Assembly: GCF_900239345.1 (NCBI RefSeq)
Contig: NZ_OESZ01000023.1
Coordinates: forward strand, 1-64,000
Length of the DNA stretch: 64,000 bases
From: Tenacibaculum dicentrarchi
Lineage (GTDB): Bacteria; Bacteroidota; Bacteroidia; Flavobacteriales; Flavobacteriaceae
Direction of reading: 5' to 3'
Part shown: piece by piece, positions 15,794 to 24,818 of the stretch
How positions within the stretch are numbered: position 1 is the stretch's first letter
How the letters are laid out: each line of letters starts with the position of its first letter
Notes under the pieces: generated by a model
The model's database searches: none
Seen by the model: the letters and a program-made list of their open reading frames with translations, nothing else
What the model was told of the DNA's origin: nothing
Made by a program: the position numbers and the translations under genes

Positions 15794-17833
15794 TTATTCT
15801 TGTTTAAAATCAGTATTAAATAAGGCATCATCTACAAAATTAGGAACAGTAACTTGCAATTCTTTTTCAGACTTCATAGCACGTTTAATTGTAAAAACAG
15901 CGCCCTGATTTCTCGCCCAACTTCTTCTTGCAATTCCATTATTTACATCCCAAAAAAGCATTGATTTTAAGCGTTTTGATGCTGCCTTAGAACCATCAAG
16001 AAGCATGCCAAAACCACCGTTAATAACTTCACCCCAGCCAACGCCACCACCGTTATGAATAGAAACCCAAGTAGCACCTCTAAAGCTATCGCCAATTACA
16101 TTTTGAATTGCCATATCAGCGGTATAACGAGAACCGTCGTAAATATTTGAAGTTTCACGATATGGCGAATCGGTACCCGAAACATCATGATGATCACGCC
16201 CTAAAACAACCTTTCCTATCTTCCCTTTTTTAATCGCTTTATTAAAAGCTTCGGCAATTTTTGCACGTCCTTGTGCATCGGCATATAAAATACGTGCCTG
16301 CGAACCGACGACTAATTTATTTTCTTGTGCGCCTTTAATCCATTGGATATTATCCGCCATTTGCTGTTGAATTTCAACAGGAGAATTCTTTCTAATTTTC
16401 TCTAAAACTTTACAAGCAATCGCATCTGTTTTGGCTAAATCTTCAGGATTTCCCGAAGCACAAACCCAACGAAAAGGACCAAAACCATAATCGAAACACA
16501 TCGGTCCCATAATATCTTGCACATAACTAGAATAGGCAAAAACTTCGCTTCCTAATTTTGAATTATCCACCGTACAAAAAGCATCATTTTCATCTTTATG
16601 AACCGTTGCTCCTGCTCTACTTGCTTCTAATAAAAAGGCATTTCCGTAATCAAAGAAATATGTTCCTTTTTCAGTATGTTTATTAATCGCTTTTGCATGA
16701 CGACGCAAGGTTTCCTGTACTTTTTCTTTGAATAATTCAGGCTCATTTGCCATCATTTCATTGGCATCATCAAAAGAAATATCGGCAGGATAATAACCAC
16801 CCGCCCAAGGATTATGTAACGATGTTTGATCTGAACCTAAATCGACAGGTACATTTTCTTTGTCAAATTTCTCCCAAACATCTACGATATTTCCTAAATA
16901 AGCAATTGAAACAGTTTCTTGGTTTTCTTTTGCAAGGCGAACACGAGAAACTAAAACATCTAAATCGGTGATTTTTTCATCAATCCAACCTTGCGATAAA
17001 CGTATTTCTGTAATCTTTGGGTTTACCTCAGCACAAACCGTAATACAACCTGCAATGCTTCCTGCTTTTGGTTGTGCGCCACTCATTCCGCCTAAACCTG
17101 CGGTTAAAAAGACATTTCCTTTAGGTGATTTTTTAATTTTTCGAAACGCATTTAATACCGTAATTGTAGTTCCATGCACAATTCCTTGTGGACCAATATA
17201 CATATAACTACCTGCGGTCATTTGCCCATATTGGGTAACTCCTAAGGCGTTGAATTTCTCTAAATCATCAGGTTTTGAATAATTTGGAATCATCATTCCG
17301 TTAGTAACAACTACTCTTGGAGCGTCTTTATGCGAAGGAAATAAACCCATCGGATGCCCAGAATACATGGTTAATGTTTGAGTATCTGTCATTTCAGACA
17401 AATATTTCATAGTTAATAAATATTGCGCCCAGTTAGAAAAAACACCTCCATTTCCGCCGTAGGTAATTAATTCATGCGGATGCTGTGCCACCGCATAATC
17501 TAAATTATTCTGAATCATTAACATGATTGCTTTTGCTTGGCTACATTTCCCTGGATATTCCTTAATATCTCTGGCGTGCATTTTATAAGTAGGGCGAAAA
17601 CGATACATATATATTCGTCCGTAATCTTCTAATTCTTTGGCAAATTCAGGCAATAAAACAGCGTGATGTTTTGCATCAAAATAACGCAAAGCATTTTTTA
17701 GCGCTAATTTTTTTTCTTCGGATGTTAAAATATCTTTACGTTTCGGAGCCCTATTTATTGACGACTCGTACACGGGCATTTCAGGTAATTCATTAGGAAT
17801 ACCTTGCTTAATTTGTTTTTTAAATGACATCAT
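15794..17833 (-). CDS. hutU: Urocanate hydratase
   Basis: Converts urocanate to imidazolone propionate, the second step of histidine breakdown, using tightly bound NAD as electrophile. The protein is about 679 residues from the ATG at 17831-17833 (MMSFKKQIK), longer than the roughly 560 residues of proteobacterial enzymes but, as I recall, normal for Bacteroidota. The NAD-binding loop TAGLGGMSGAQPKA lies near 250, and the active-site region includes YNHGGGVGWGEV-like SIHNGGGVGWGE near 600. An upstream TTG at 17851 would overlap hutH and is less likely. It follows hutH by 11 bases. Confidence 0.94.
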   Translation of the reverse strand: MMSFKKQIKQGIPNELPEMPVYESSINRAPKRKDILTSEEKKLALKNALRYFDAKHHAVLLPEFAKELEDYGRIYMYRFRPTYKMHARDIKEYPGKCSQAKAIMLMIQNNLDYAVAQHPHELITYGGNGGVFSNWAQYLLTMKYLSEMTDTQTLTMYSGHPMGLFPSHKDAPRVVVTNGMMIPNYSKPDDLEKFNALGVTQYGQMTAGSYMYIGPQGIVHGTTITVLNAFRKIKKSPKGNVFLTAGLGGMSGAQPKAGSIAGCITVCAEVNPKITEIRLSQGWIDEKITDLDVLVSRVRLAKENQETVSIAYLGNIVDVWEKFDKENVPVDLGSDQTSLHNPWAGGYYPADISFDDANEMMANEPELFKEKVQETLRRHAKAINKHTEKGTYFFDYGNAFLLEASRAGATVHKDENDAFCTVDNSKLGSEVFAYSSYVQDIMGPMCFDYGFGPFRWVCASGNPEDLAKTDAIACKVLEKIRKNSPVEIQQQMADNIQWIKGAQENKLVVGSQARILYADAQGRAKIAEAFNKAIKKGKIGKVVLGRDHHDVSGTDSPYRETSNIYDGSRYTADMAIQNVIGDSFRGATWVSIHNGGGVGWGEVINGGFGMLLDGSKAASKRLKSMLFWDVNNGIARRSWARNQGAVFTIKRAMKSEKELQVTVPNFVDDALFNTDFKQE

Positions 17834-17844
17834 AATTTCTTTTT

Positions 17845-19332
17845 TTAACAAACTTTAAACTCTTGATTTTTAACCATCTTAATTAGCGCATTAATATCAT
17901 CTTTTAAAACACGATCTTCTTCTAATTTGGCTACTTTATTTCTGATCAACTTAAAATTCTCTTCAATAATTGGCGAAAAAGTATTTGGTCTTCTAAAATC
18001 CATTGCTTGTGCTGCGTACATTAATTCGATGGCTAATATTTTATCTAAATTTCCTAATATTTGATTGAATTTTCTTCCTGAAATACTTCCCATAGATACA
18101 TGGTCTTCTTGCCCTAATGAGGTTGGCACACTATCTGCCGAAGGCGGAAAACACAATGATTTATTTTCGGTAACCAAAGCTGCTGTTGTATATTGAGGAA
18201 TCATAAAACCAGAATTTAAACCACCTGCCGATGTTAATAATCTTGGCAAACCGTGCTTTCCTTCTAGCAATAAATAACAACGTCTGTCAGCTATATTTCC
18301 TAATTCAGAAACTGCAATTGATGTATAATCTAACGCCATTGCTAAAGGTTGTCCGTGAAAATTACCTCCCGAAATTGCTTCGGTTTCACTCAGTACAATA
18401 GGGTTATCGGTTACAGAATTCATTTCTATTTCTGCCAATTCTTTTAAATGTGCATAGGCATTTCTCGATGCTCCATGAACCTGTGGCATACAACGAATCG
18501 AATACGGATCTTGCACTCTTGGAAAACTATTATCAGTCGCATTTTCAGAATCTTTTAAAAGCATTCTCATGCGTTCTGCTACTTTTAAATTCCCTTTAAA
18601 CGGACGAATTAAATGCAATTCTTCTTTAAACGGCGATACATTTCCTGAATATCCTTCTAAGGTCATTACACCCGTAACGTCGGCTAAATCTAACACATAT
18701 TCCATTTTTTTCAAGCCTAAAATAGCGTGCGATAATATAAATTGCGTACCATTAATTAAGCCTAATCCTTCTTTTGCCATTAATGTTAAAGGCTGTAAAT
18801 CATGCTTTTTTAATACTTCTCTTGCTGAAATAATTTCTTCGGATTGCCAAAACTCTCCTTCACCTAATAACGGTAAAAACAAGTGTGATAACGGCGCTAA
18901 ATCACCAGAAGCTCCTACCGAACCTTGCTCAGGAACAACAGGCAATAAATCGTTTTCAATAAAATAAATAATACGTTCAATTAGCTCTAAACGAACCCCT
19001 GAAAAACCTTGACAAAGTGCATGAACCTTACAAATCATCATCATTTTTGACAATTCTTTATCAATAGGATTACCAACACCAACAGCATGGGTTATCAATA
19101 AATTTTCTTGCAATTTACTGGTTTCCTCAGGTGATATTTGCACATCACACAAAGGACCAAAACCTGTATTAATTCCGTAAACAGCAGCGGTTGAATTTGC
19201 CATTACCTCTACCTTTCTTCTACATTCCTTTATTTTAATTGCAGCATCGCTTGTAACCACCGCTTTTAAAGTTCCTTCTGATATTTCAATGACTTTATTT
19301 ACCGTTAAGGTATCTATTCCGTACTTAAACAT
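17845..19332 (-). CDS. hutH: Histidine ammonia-lyase
   Basis: A 495-residue lyase that deaminates L-histidine to urocanate. The MIO prosthetic group forms from the Ala-Ser-Gly in GSVGASGDLAPLSHL (about 140-154). Other family residues appear in NTGFGPLCD-type INTGFGPL (about 54-61) and in GNFHGQPLA (about 330). It leads a hutH-hutU unit transcribed divergently from a LysR regulator. hutI and hutG, which would finish the pathway, are not in the window and must be elsewhere, or the pathway may stop early. Confidence 0.95.
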   Translation of the reverse strand: MFKYGIDTLTVNKVIEISEGTLKAVVTSDAAIKIKECRRKVEVMANSTAAVYGINTGFGPLCDVQISPEETSKLQENLLITHAVGVGNPIDKELSKMMMICKVHALCQGFSGVRLELIERIIYFIENDLLPVVPEQGSVGASGDLAPLSHLFLPLLGEGEFWQSEEIISAREVLKKHDLQPLTLMAKEGLGLINGTQFILSHAILGLKKMEYVLDLADVTGVMTLEGYSGNVSPFKEELHLIRPFKGNLKVAERMRMLLKDSENATDNSFPRVQDPYSIRCMPQVHGASRNAYAHLKELAEIEMNSVTDNPIVLSETEAISGGNFHGQPLAMALDYTSIAVSELGNIADRRCYLLLEGKHGLPRLLTSAGGLNSGFMIPQYTTAALVTENKSLCFPPSADSVPTSLGQEDHVSMGSISGRKFNQILGNLDKILAIELMYAAQAMDFRRPNTFSPIIEENFKLIRNKVAKLEEDRVLKDDINALIKMVKNQEFKVC

Positions 19333-19353
19333 TGGTATCTATTTTATTTTACA

Positions 19354-19361
19354 CAAAGTTA
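19354..19361 (-). promoter_or_regulatory. Candidate -7 element for hutH (TAACTTTG)
   Basis: On the minus strand TAACTTTG fits TAnnTTTG and lies 21 bases before the hutH ATG. No convincing -33 element is seen, which would suit an activator-dependent promoter. Confidence 0.45.
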
Positions 19362-19365
19362 TTTA

Positions 19366-19373
19366 TATTTTTG
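19366..19373 (+). promoter_or_regulatory. Candidate -7 element for the LysR gene (TATTTTTG)
   Basis: TATTTTTG fits TAnnTTTG on the plus strand and lies 38 bases before the LysR ATG. It almost abuts the hutH element on the opposite strand, so the two promoters overlap. Confidence 0.4.
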
Positions 19374-19396
19374 ATACCTAATAAGACTTAAAAAGT

Positions 19397-19408
19397 TATC
19401 AATTGATA
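19397..19408. promoter_or_regulatory. Palindrome upstream of the LysR gene, possible operator
   Basis: TATCAATTGATA is a perfect 12-bp palindrome three bases before the LysR ATG. Related GGTATC (19334-19339) and GATACC (19373-19378, 19405-19410) half-sites flank the divergent promoters. This layout suits self-regulation by the LysR protein, but no footprint can be read from sequence. Confidence 0.4.
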
Positions 19409-19411
19409 CCC

Positions 19412-20296
19412 ATGAGTAATCAAATAGAACTACGCCATCTTCGTTATTTTTTAGCAGTTGCCGAATGTTTACACTTTCGAAAAGCAGCCGAACGCTTGTT
19501 TATTTCGCAACCAGGATTAAGCCGACAAATTAAACAAATGGAAGCCGATTTAGAAGTACAATTATTTGTGCGTCATAACAGAAAAGTAGCATTAACCGAA
19601 GCGGGAAGTTATTTAAAAACGGCGCTTACTCAAAATTTAAAAAACCTAACACATATTTTTGAACATGCCAAATTATTACAGGAAGGTAAAAATGGGCATT
19701 TGAATTTTGGTTATGTAGGTTCTGCAATGCAAGAAATTATCCCTAATTTATTAATTAAATTTAAAAAAGACCACCCAAATGTGCAATTCGGATTGCAAGA
19801 AATGGATAATCAAAAACAAATTGACAGCCTGCTTTCTAAAGATATTGATATTGGTTTTGTAAGGCTAGATAGAGTGCCTAGAGGACTTGCCATTCAGCCG
19901 ATTTTAAAAGAGCCTTTTTGCTTGGTTTTACCGAAAAACCATCCTGTAAACACGGCTAATTTTAAAGGATTATCAGCATTAAAAAACGAATCTTTTATTC
20001 TTTTTGATCCGTCTTATAGTCCTTCTTATCATGAAAAAGTAATGCAAATTTTTGATGATGCTAAATTCGCTCCTATAATATCGCACAATACCATTCATGC
20101 TGCTTCAATTTATAAATTGGTGGAAAATAATTTTGGTTTATCAATTGTTCCCAAATCGTTACAATATGGCTACGATATGGGCGTGCAATTTATTGACCTC
20201 ACCACTATCAAACAACGTACTACCTTGTCAGTTGTTTGGCATAAAAACAATAGCAACCCTATTTTAAAATCGCTACTAGAAAAAACAATACCTTAA
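19412..20296 (+). CDS. LysR-family transcriptional regulator, divergent from hutHU
   Basis: A regulator of about 294 residues from the ATG at 19412 (MSNQIELRHLRYF); an upstream TTG at 19403 is less likely. The winged HTH (1-60) reads LRHLRYFLAVAECLHFRKAAERLF followed by QPGLSRQIKQMEADLEVQLF, and a two-lobed substrate-binding domain (about 90-294) follows. Divergence from hutHU with shared half-sites suggests that it controls histidine breakdown and itself, probably sensing urocanate or histidine; this is inferred from position only. Confidence 0.92.
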   Translation: MSNQIELRHLRYFLAVAECLHFRKAAERLFISQPGLSRQIKQMEADLEVQLFVRHNRKVALTEAGSYLKTALTQNLKNLTHIFEHAKLLQEGKNGHLNFGYVGSAMQEIIPNLLIKFKKDHPNVQFGLQEMDNQKQIDSLLSKDIDIGFVRLDRVPRGLAIQPILKEPFCLVLPKNHPVNTANFKGLSALKNESFILFDPSYSPSYHEKVMQIFDDAKFAPIISHNTIHAASIYKLVENNFGLSIVPKSLQYGYDMGVQFIDLTTIKQRTTLSVVWHKNNSNPILKSLLEKTIP

Positions 20297-20373
20297 CCAC
20301 TAGCTTACTAAAACAATATACTCTCCAAAATATAAATGCTTATTTTTACACACAAACCACCCCTTATAATTTT

Positions 20374-20697
20374 ATGATTTTTATTTCAAAATTTCTTATT
20401 CCTAAAGGATTTGTTGGGCTCGCTTTATTTCCTTTTATCTTTTTAAAAAAAGAAGAATTAAGAGAAAATTACATTTTAATAAATCACGAAAAAATTCACC
20501 TAAAACAACAGCTAGAATTACTCGTTATTTTCTTTTATCTTTTTTATGGCATTGAGTGGCTTGTAAAATATATCAAATACAAAAATGGTTATTTAGCCTA
20601 TAAAAACATCAGTTTTGAAAGAGAATCTTACCACAATGAAGATAATTTATACTACCTTGAATCTCGGAAAAAATGGGCTTTTATTCATTATTTATAA
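20374..20697 (+). CDS. Small membrane protein with HEKIH motif, putative zinc metallopeptidase-like
   Basis: A 107-residue protein with an N-terminal hydrophobic segment (about 5-25), the sequence LINHEKIHLKQQLELL near 36-51, a membrane segment (about 48-66) and SFERESYHNED near 78-88. HExxH followed by a downstream Glu-rich segment is the zinc-ligand pattern of gluzincin-type peptidases, here in a very short protein. I recall related short proteins in other Flavobacteria but know no function. The gene stands alone between the LysR gene and icmF. Peptidase activity is untested inference. Confidence 0.7.
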   Translation: MIFISKFLIPKGFVGLALFPFIFLKKEELRENYILINHEKIHLKQQLELLVIFFYLFYGIEWLVKYIKYKNGYLAYKNISFERESYHNEDNLYYLESRKKWAFIHYL

Positions 20698-20768
20698 ATC
20701 GTAAAGAATTGCTGTCTTTTTTAATAAATTCGTAGATTGCTTCATTAATTTGATTTAAAGCACTACGG

Positions 20769-23700
20769 ATGAGAAAAATAACACCCTATAAGCCAACAAA
20801 CAAAATACGAATTGTAACTGCTGCTTCATTATTTGACGGGCACGATGCTGCCATAAATATTATGCGTAGAATTATTCAATCCACAGGGGTTGAAGTTATT
20901 CATTTAGGACACGACAGAAGCGTTGAAGAGGTTGTAAATTGTGCAATTCAAGAAGATGCCAATGCTATTGCAATGACTTCTTACCAAGGTGGGCATATCG
21001 AGTATTTTAAATATATGTTCGATTTATTAAAGGAAAAAGCTGCTAGTCATATCAAAATATTTGGTGGTGGTGGCGGTGTAATTCTTCCTGAAGAGATTAA
21101 AGAATTGATGGATTATGGAATTACTCGTATTTATGCTCCTGATGATGGACGCGCACTAGGATTGCAAGGAATGATTAACGATTTAGTGAAAACCGCTGAT
21201 TTTGCCATTGGCGATGTTTTAAAAGATGAAATAAATCATCTATCAAAAAAAGAAATTGGAAGTATTGCCCGAATTATTTCTTCCGCAGAAAATTTTCCTG
21301 AAGTAGCAAAAGAAACGTTACAAGCAATTCATCAAAAAAATAAAAATTCGAAAATACCTGTTTTAGGTATTACAGGAACGGGTGGTGCTGGAAAATCATC
21401 TTTAGTTGATGAATTAGTACGCAGGTTTTTAATAGATTTCCCTAAAAAAACTATCGGAATTATTTCTGTTGACCCTTCAAAAAGAAAAACTGGAGGTGCT
21501 TTATTAGGCGACCGTATTCGTATGAATGCCATTAATAACGACCGTGTTTATATGCGTTCGTTAGCAACTCGTCAATCTAATTTGGCATTATCAAAATATG
21601 TAAATCAAGCTATCGAGGTTTTAAAAGCCGCAGAATTTGATTTAATCATTTTAGAAACCTCTGGAATTGGGCAATCTGATACCGAAATTATAGAACATTC
21701 TGATACCTCATTATATGTAATGACACCAGAATTTGGTGCTGCAACACAATTAGAAAAAATCGATATGCTTGATTTTGCTGATTTAGTAGCGATCAATAAA
21801 TTTGACAAACGTGGCGCTTTAGATGCCATTCGTGATGTCAAAAAACAATATATGCGCAACAATAATTTGTGGGATATTCATATGGATGATATGCCTGTTT
21901 TTGGAACTATTGCTTCTCAATTTAACGACCCAGGAATGAATACGTTGTACAAACGTATTATGGATAAAATAGTTGAAAAAACAGGCGTTGATTTAAAATC
22001 AGAAATGGAAATCACCAAAGAAATGTCTGAAAAAATCTTTGTAATTCCACCAAGAAGAGTTCGTTATTTATCTGAAATATCAGAAAGTAATAGAGCCTAT
22101 GATCAAAAAGTAGATAGCCAAGTTCTTGTTGCTCAAAAATTATATGGTATTGTTCAAACTATTTTATCTATTCTTCCCAAGGAAATAAAAGAAGATTTTC
22201 TATCTAAAAATGGATTAGAACAAGATAAAATTTTAAAAGAAACTCCAGAGGATGAAATTGATTTTGCAAAATTATTAATAGCGCAATTTGATAAAGTAAA
22301 ACTAAATCTTGATCCACATAATTGGGAAATAATTTTAAACTGGAAAGCCAAAGTTCAAAAATATAAAGACCCTGTTTATAGCTTTAAAGTAAGAAATAAA
22401 ATAATTAATATTGATACACACAGTGAATCTTTATCGCATACACAAATTCCGAAAGTAGCCTTGCCAAAATACCAAGCTTGGGGCGATTTATTAGGTTGGA
22501 ATTTACAAGAAAACGTTCCTGGAGAGTTTCCTTATACCGCAGGATTATATCCATTTAAAAGAACTGGTGAAGACCCAACACGAATGTTTGCTGGTGAAGG
22601 AGGCCCAGAACGTACCAACAGACGTTTTCATTATGTAAGTTTAGGAATGCCCGCAAAGCGCTTATCAACTGCTTTTGATTCGGTTACTTTATACGGAAAT
22701 GACCCTGGTAGAAGACCCGATATTTACGGGAAAATTGGAAATGCTGGAGTTTCTATTTGTTGTTTAGATGATGCTAAAAAATTATTTTCTGGTTTCGAAT
22801 TAACACACGCTTTAACTTCTGTAAGTTTAACAATTAATGGTCCTGCGCCAATGTTGTTAGGTTTTTTTATGAATGCGGCAATCGATCAGAATTGTGAAAA
22901 ACACATCAAAGAAAATAATTTAGAAGATTTAGTTGAAGCTAAATTCGATGAAATTTATGATTCAAAAGATTTAGAAAGACCAACTTATCAAGGAGATTTA
23001 CCTCAAGGAAATGATGGTTTAGGATTGATGTTGCTCGGTTTAACTGGTGATATGATTTTACCTGCGGATGTCTATGCTGAAATCAAAAAAACTACTTTAG
23101 CGCAAGTTAGAGGTACGGTTCAAGCGGATATTTTAAAAGAAGATCAAGCGCAAAATACCTGTATATTTTCAACAGAATTTGCCTTGCGTTTAATGGGTGA
23201 TGTGCAAGAATATTTTATAAAAGAACAAGTACGTAATTTTTATTCGGTTTCAATTTCTGGATATCATATTGCTGAAGCTGGTGCAAATCCGATTACACAG
23301 CTTGCATTAACATTATCCAATGGTTTTACTTATGTCGAATATTATTTAGCACGTGGAATGGACATTAATAAATTTGGACCTAATTTATCTTTCTTTTTCT
23401 CTAACGGAATTGACCCTGAATATTCGGTAATTGGTCGTGTTGCTCGTAAAATTTGGGCGAAAGCAATGAAACATAAATACGGAGCAAACTCAAGAGCACA
23501 AATGTTAAAATATCATATTCAAACTTCTGGGCGGTCTTTACATGCTCAAGAAATTGATTTTAATGATATCCGTACAACTTTACAAGCTTTATATGCGATT
23601 AACGATAATTGTAATTCTTTGCACACCAACGCATACGATGAAGCAATTACAACGCCAACCGAAGAATCGGTGCGTAGAGCGATGGCAATTCAGTTGATTA

Positions 23701-24209
23701 TCAATAAAGAATTAGGATTAACTAAAAATGAAAACCCTATTCAAGGGACGTTTATTATTGAAGAATTAACCGATTTAGTGGAAGAAGCTGTATTAACTGA
23801 ATTTGATAGAATTACAGAGCGTGGCGGTGTTTTAGGGGCAATGGAAACCATGTATCAGCGTTCTAAAATACAAGAAGAAAGCTTGTATTATGAAACGTTA
23901 AAACATACGGGAGAATTTCCAATTATCGGTGTAAATACTTTTTTAAGTTCGAAAGGTTCGCCAACAGTTCAACCTGCGGAAATAATCCGTGCAACCGAAC
24001 AGGAAAAACAATTTCAAATTCAAACCAAAGAATTAGTAAACAAAGCCAATGAGATAAAAGCGCAAAATCAGCTAGTTATTTTACAAAAATCCGCTGTTCA
24101 AAATGAAAATTTATTCGATAAATTAATGGAAGCTACTAAATACTGTTCGTTAGGACAAATTACAAATACTTTATTTAAAGTTGGTGGTCAATACAGACGA
24201 AATATGTAA
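20769..24209 (+). CDS. icmF: Fused acyl-CoA mutase with G-protein chaperone (isobutyryl-CoA mutase, IcmF type)
   Basis: An 1146-residue three-part protein. A B12-binding domain (about 10-145) has the lower-ligand motif [12 protein letters not shown], where cobalamin His is in DxHD. A MeaI-type GTPase (about 195-420) has P-loop [17 protein letters not shown] and the base-recognition NKFDKRG. A mutase TIM barrel (about 560-1146) has the IcmF-type [18 protein letters not shown]. This order is that of IcmF, which interconverts isobutyryl- and butyryl-CoA, rather than of stand-alone methylmalonyl-CoA mutase. Substrate choice depends on active-site residues that I cannot align reliably. No adjoining acyl-CoA genes or B12 riboswitch are visible. 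Confidence 0.93.
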   Translation: MRKITPYKPTNKIRIVTAASLFDGHDAAINIMRRIIQSTGVEVIHLGHDRSVEEVVNCAIQEDANAIAMTSYQGGHIEYFKYMFDLLKEKAASHIKIFGGGGGVILPEEIKELMDYGITRIYAPDDGRALGLQGMINDLVKTADFAIGDVLKDEINHLSKKEIGSIARIISSAENFPEVAKETLQAIHQKNKNSKIPVLGITGTGGAGKSSLVDELVRRFLIDFPKKTIGIISVDPSKRKTGGALLGDRIRMNAINNDRVYMRSLATRQSNLALSKYVNQAIEVLKAAEFDLIILETSGIGQSDTEIIEHSDTSLYVMTPEFGAATQLEKIDMLDFADLVAINKFDKRGALDAIRDVKKQYMRNNNLWDIHMDDMPVFGTIASQFNDPGMNTLYKRIMDKIVEKTGVDLKSEMEITKEMSEKIFVIPPRRVRYLSEISESNRAYDQKVDSQVLVAQKLYGIVQTILSILPKEIKEDFLSKNGLEQDKILKETPEDEIDFAKLLIAQFDKVKLNLDPHNWEIILNWKAKVQKYKDPVYSFKVRNKIINIDTHSESLSHTQIPKVALPKYQAWGDLLGWNLQENVPGEFPYTAGLYPFKRTGEDPTRMFAGEGGPERTNRRFHYVSLGMPAKRLSTAFDSVTLYGNDPGRRPDIYGKIGNAGVSICCLDDAKKLFSGFELTHALTSVSLTINGPAPMLLGFFMNAAIDQNCEKHIKENNLEDLVEAKFDEIYDSKDLERPTYQGDLPQGNDGLGLMLLGLTGDMILPADVYAEIKKTTLAQVRGTVQADILKEDQAQNTCIFSTEFALRLMGDVQEYFIKEQVRNFYSVSISGYHIAEAGANPITQLALTLSNGFTYVEYYLARGMDINKFGPNLSFFFSNGIDPEYSVIGRVARKIWAKAMKHKYGANSRAQMLKYHIQTSGRSLHAQEIDFNDIRTTLQALYAINDNCNSLHTNAYDEAITTPTEESVRRAMAIQLIINKELGLTKNENPIQGTFIIEELTDLVEEAVLTEFDRITERGGVLGAMETMYQRSKIQEESLYYETLKHTGEFPIIGVNTFLSSKGSPTVQPAEIIRATEQEKQFQIQTKELVNKANEIKAQNQLVILQKSAVQNENLFDKLMEATKYCSLGQITNTLFKVGGQYRRNM

Positions 24210-24328
24210 GCTTATATTTAGTTATAAAAAAATTAAAAACAATGATAAATATCATTAATTAAAAGTAATAGTAAGCCTAAATTTATACTAGTAATTAAAA
24301 GTTATATTAATATATTAAAAAATAAATT

Positions 24329-24751
24329 ATGATATTAAACGCAACAGAAGGACAGTTAGAAATTACAATGGATAAACCAGCTTTTAACAAGTTTTCTTTT
24401 AAAGATGCTGGCTTGAAAGAAGATTCATATACTGTTGAAGGTGGTAACTTACGTTTAAAAATAGCATTAGGATATATTCAAGATTATCGTTTTTATAAAA
24501 TGCCTGTTATCGAATTAGAATACGAGAATAACATCAAAGAAAGCGGATGGATTGTAGAATTTAATGGTGAAAACATTTTAGAAGCAAAAGACCATTCTGG
24601 TAGTAAAACTGTTTTATTATTAAACCGTAATAAAATGAGTAAACTAGTTAATCGTCATGAAAATACTTTAATTATTCATGGTGATTTCTCTGAAGAAGTA
24701 AAAATTAAAAATACTAGTACGCTTAATTTATTAGAAGCACCTAGTCATTAA
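24329..24751 (+). CDS. Hypothetical protein, 140 residues
   Basis: A 140-residue acidic protein with no signal peptide or membrane segment, starting at MILNATEGQLEITMD. It is rich in alternating hydrophobic residues and in NGEN/DHSGS-type turns, suggesting a beta fold. I do not recognise the family. The gene follows icmF by 119 bases, with an AT-rich gap between, and is followed by a bidirectional terminator shared with recQ. Its codon usage looks like that of the neighbouring core genes. Confidence 0.75.
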   Translation: MILNATEGQLEITMDKPAFNKFSFKDAGLKEDSYTVEGGNLRLKIALGYIQDYRFYKMPVIELEYENNIKESGWIVEFNGENILEAKDHSGSKTVLLLNRNKMSKLVNRHENTLIIHGDFSEEVKIKNTSTLNLLEAPSH

Positions 24752-24786
24752 TATAGTAATATTTTATTATAAATTGGGGATAAAAG

Positions 24787-24817
24787 GCTCAGGTAATTAA
24801 TTATCTGAGCTTTTTTT
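24787..24817. terminator. Bidirectional terminator between the hypothetical gene and recQ
   Basis: GCTCAG (24787-24792) and CTGAGC (24805-24810) are linked by a mostly paired AT-rich interior, with Ts following on the plus strand and As preceding. The hairpin lies two bases from the recQ stop. Confidence 0.8.
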
Positions 24818-24818
24818 A

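Noticed and set aside
17834-17851. TTG start of hutU overlapping hutH
   Set aside because: ATG codons at 17833 and 17830 lie at the usual start and avoid the overlap.
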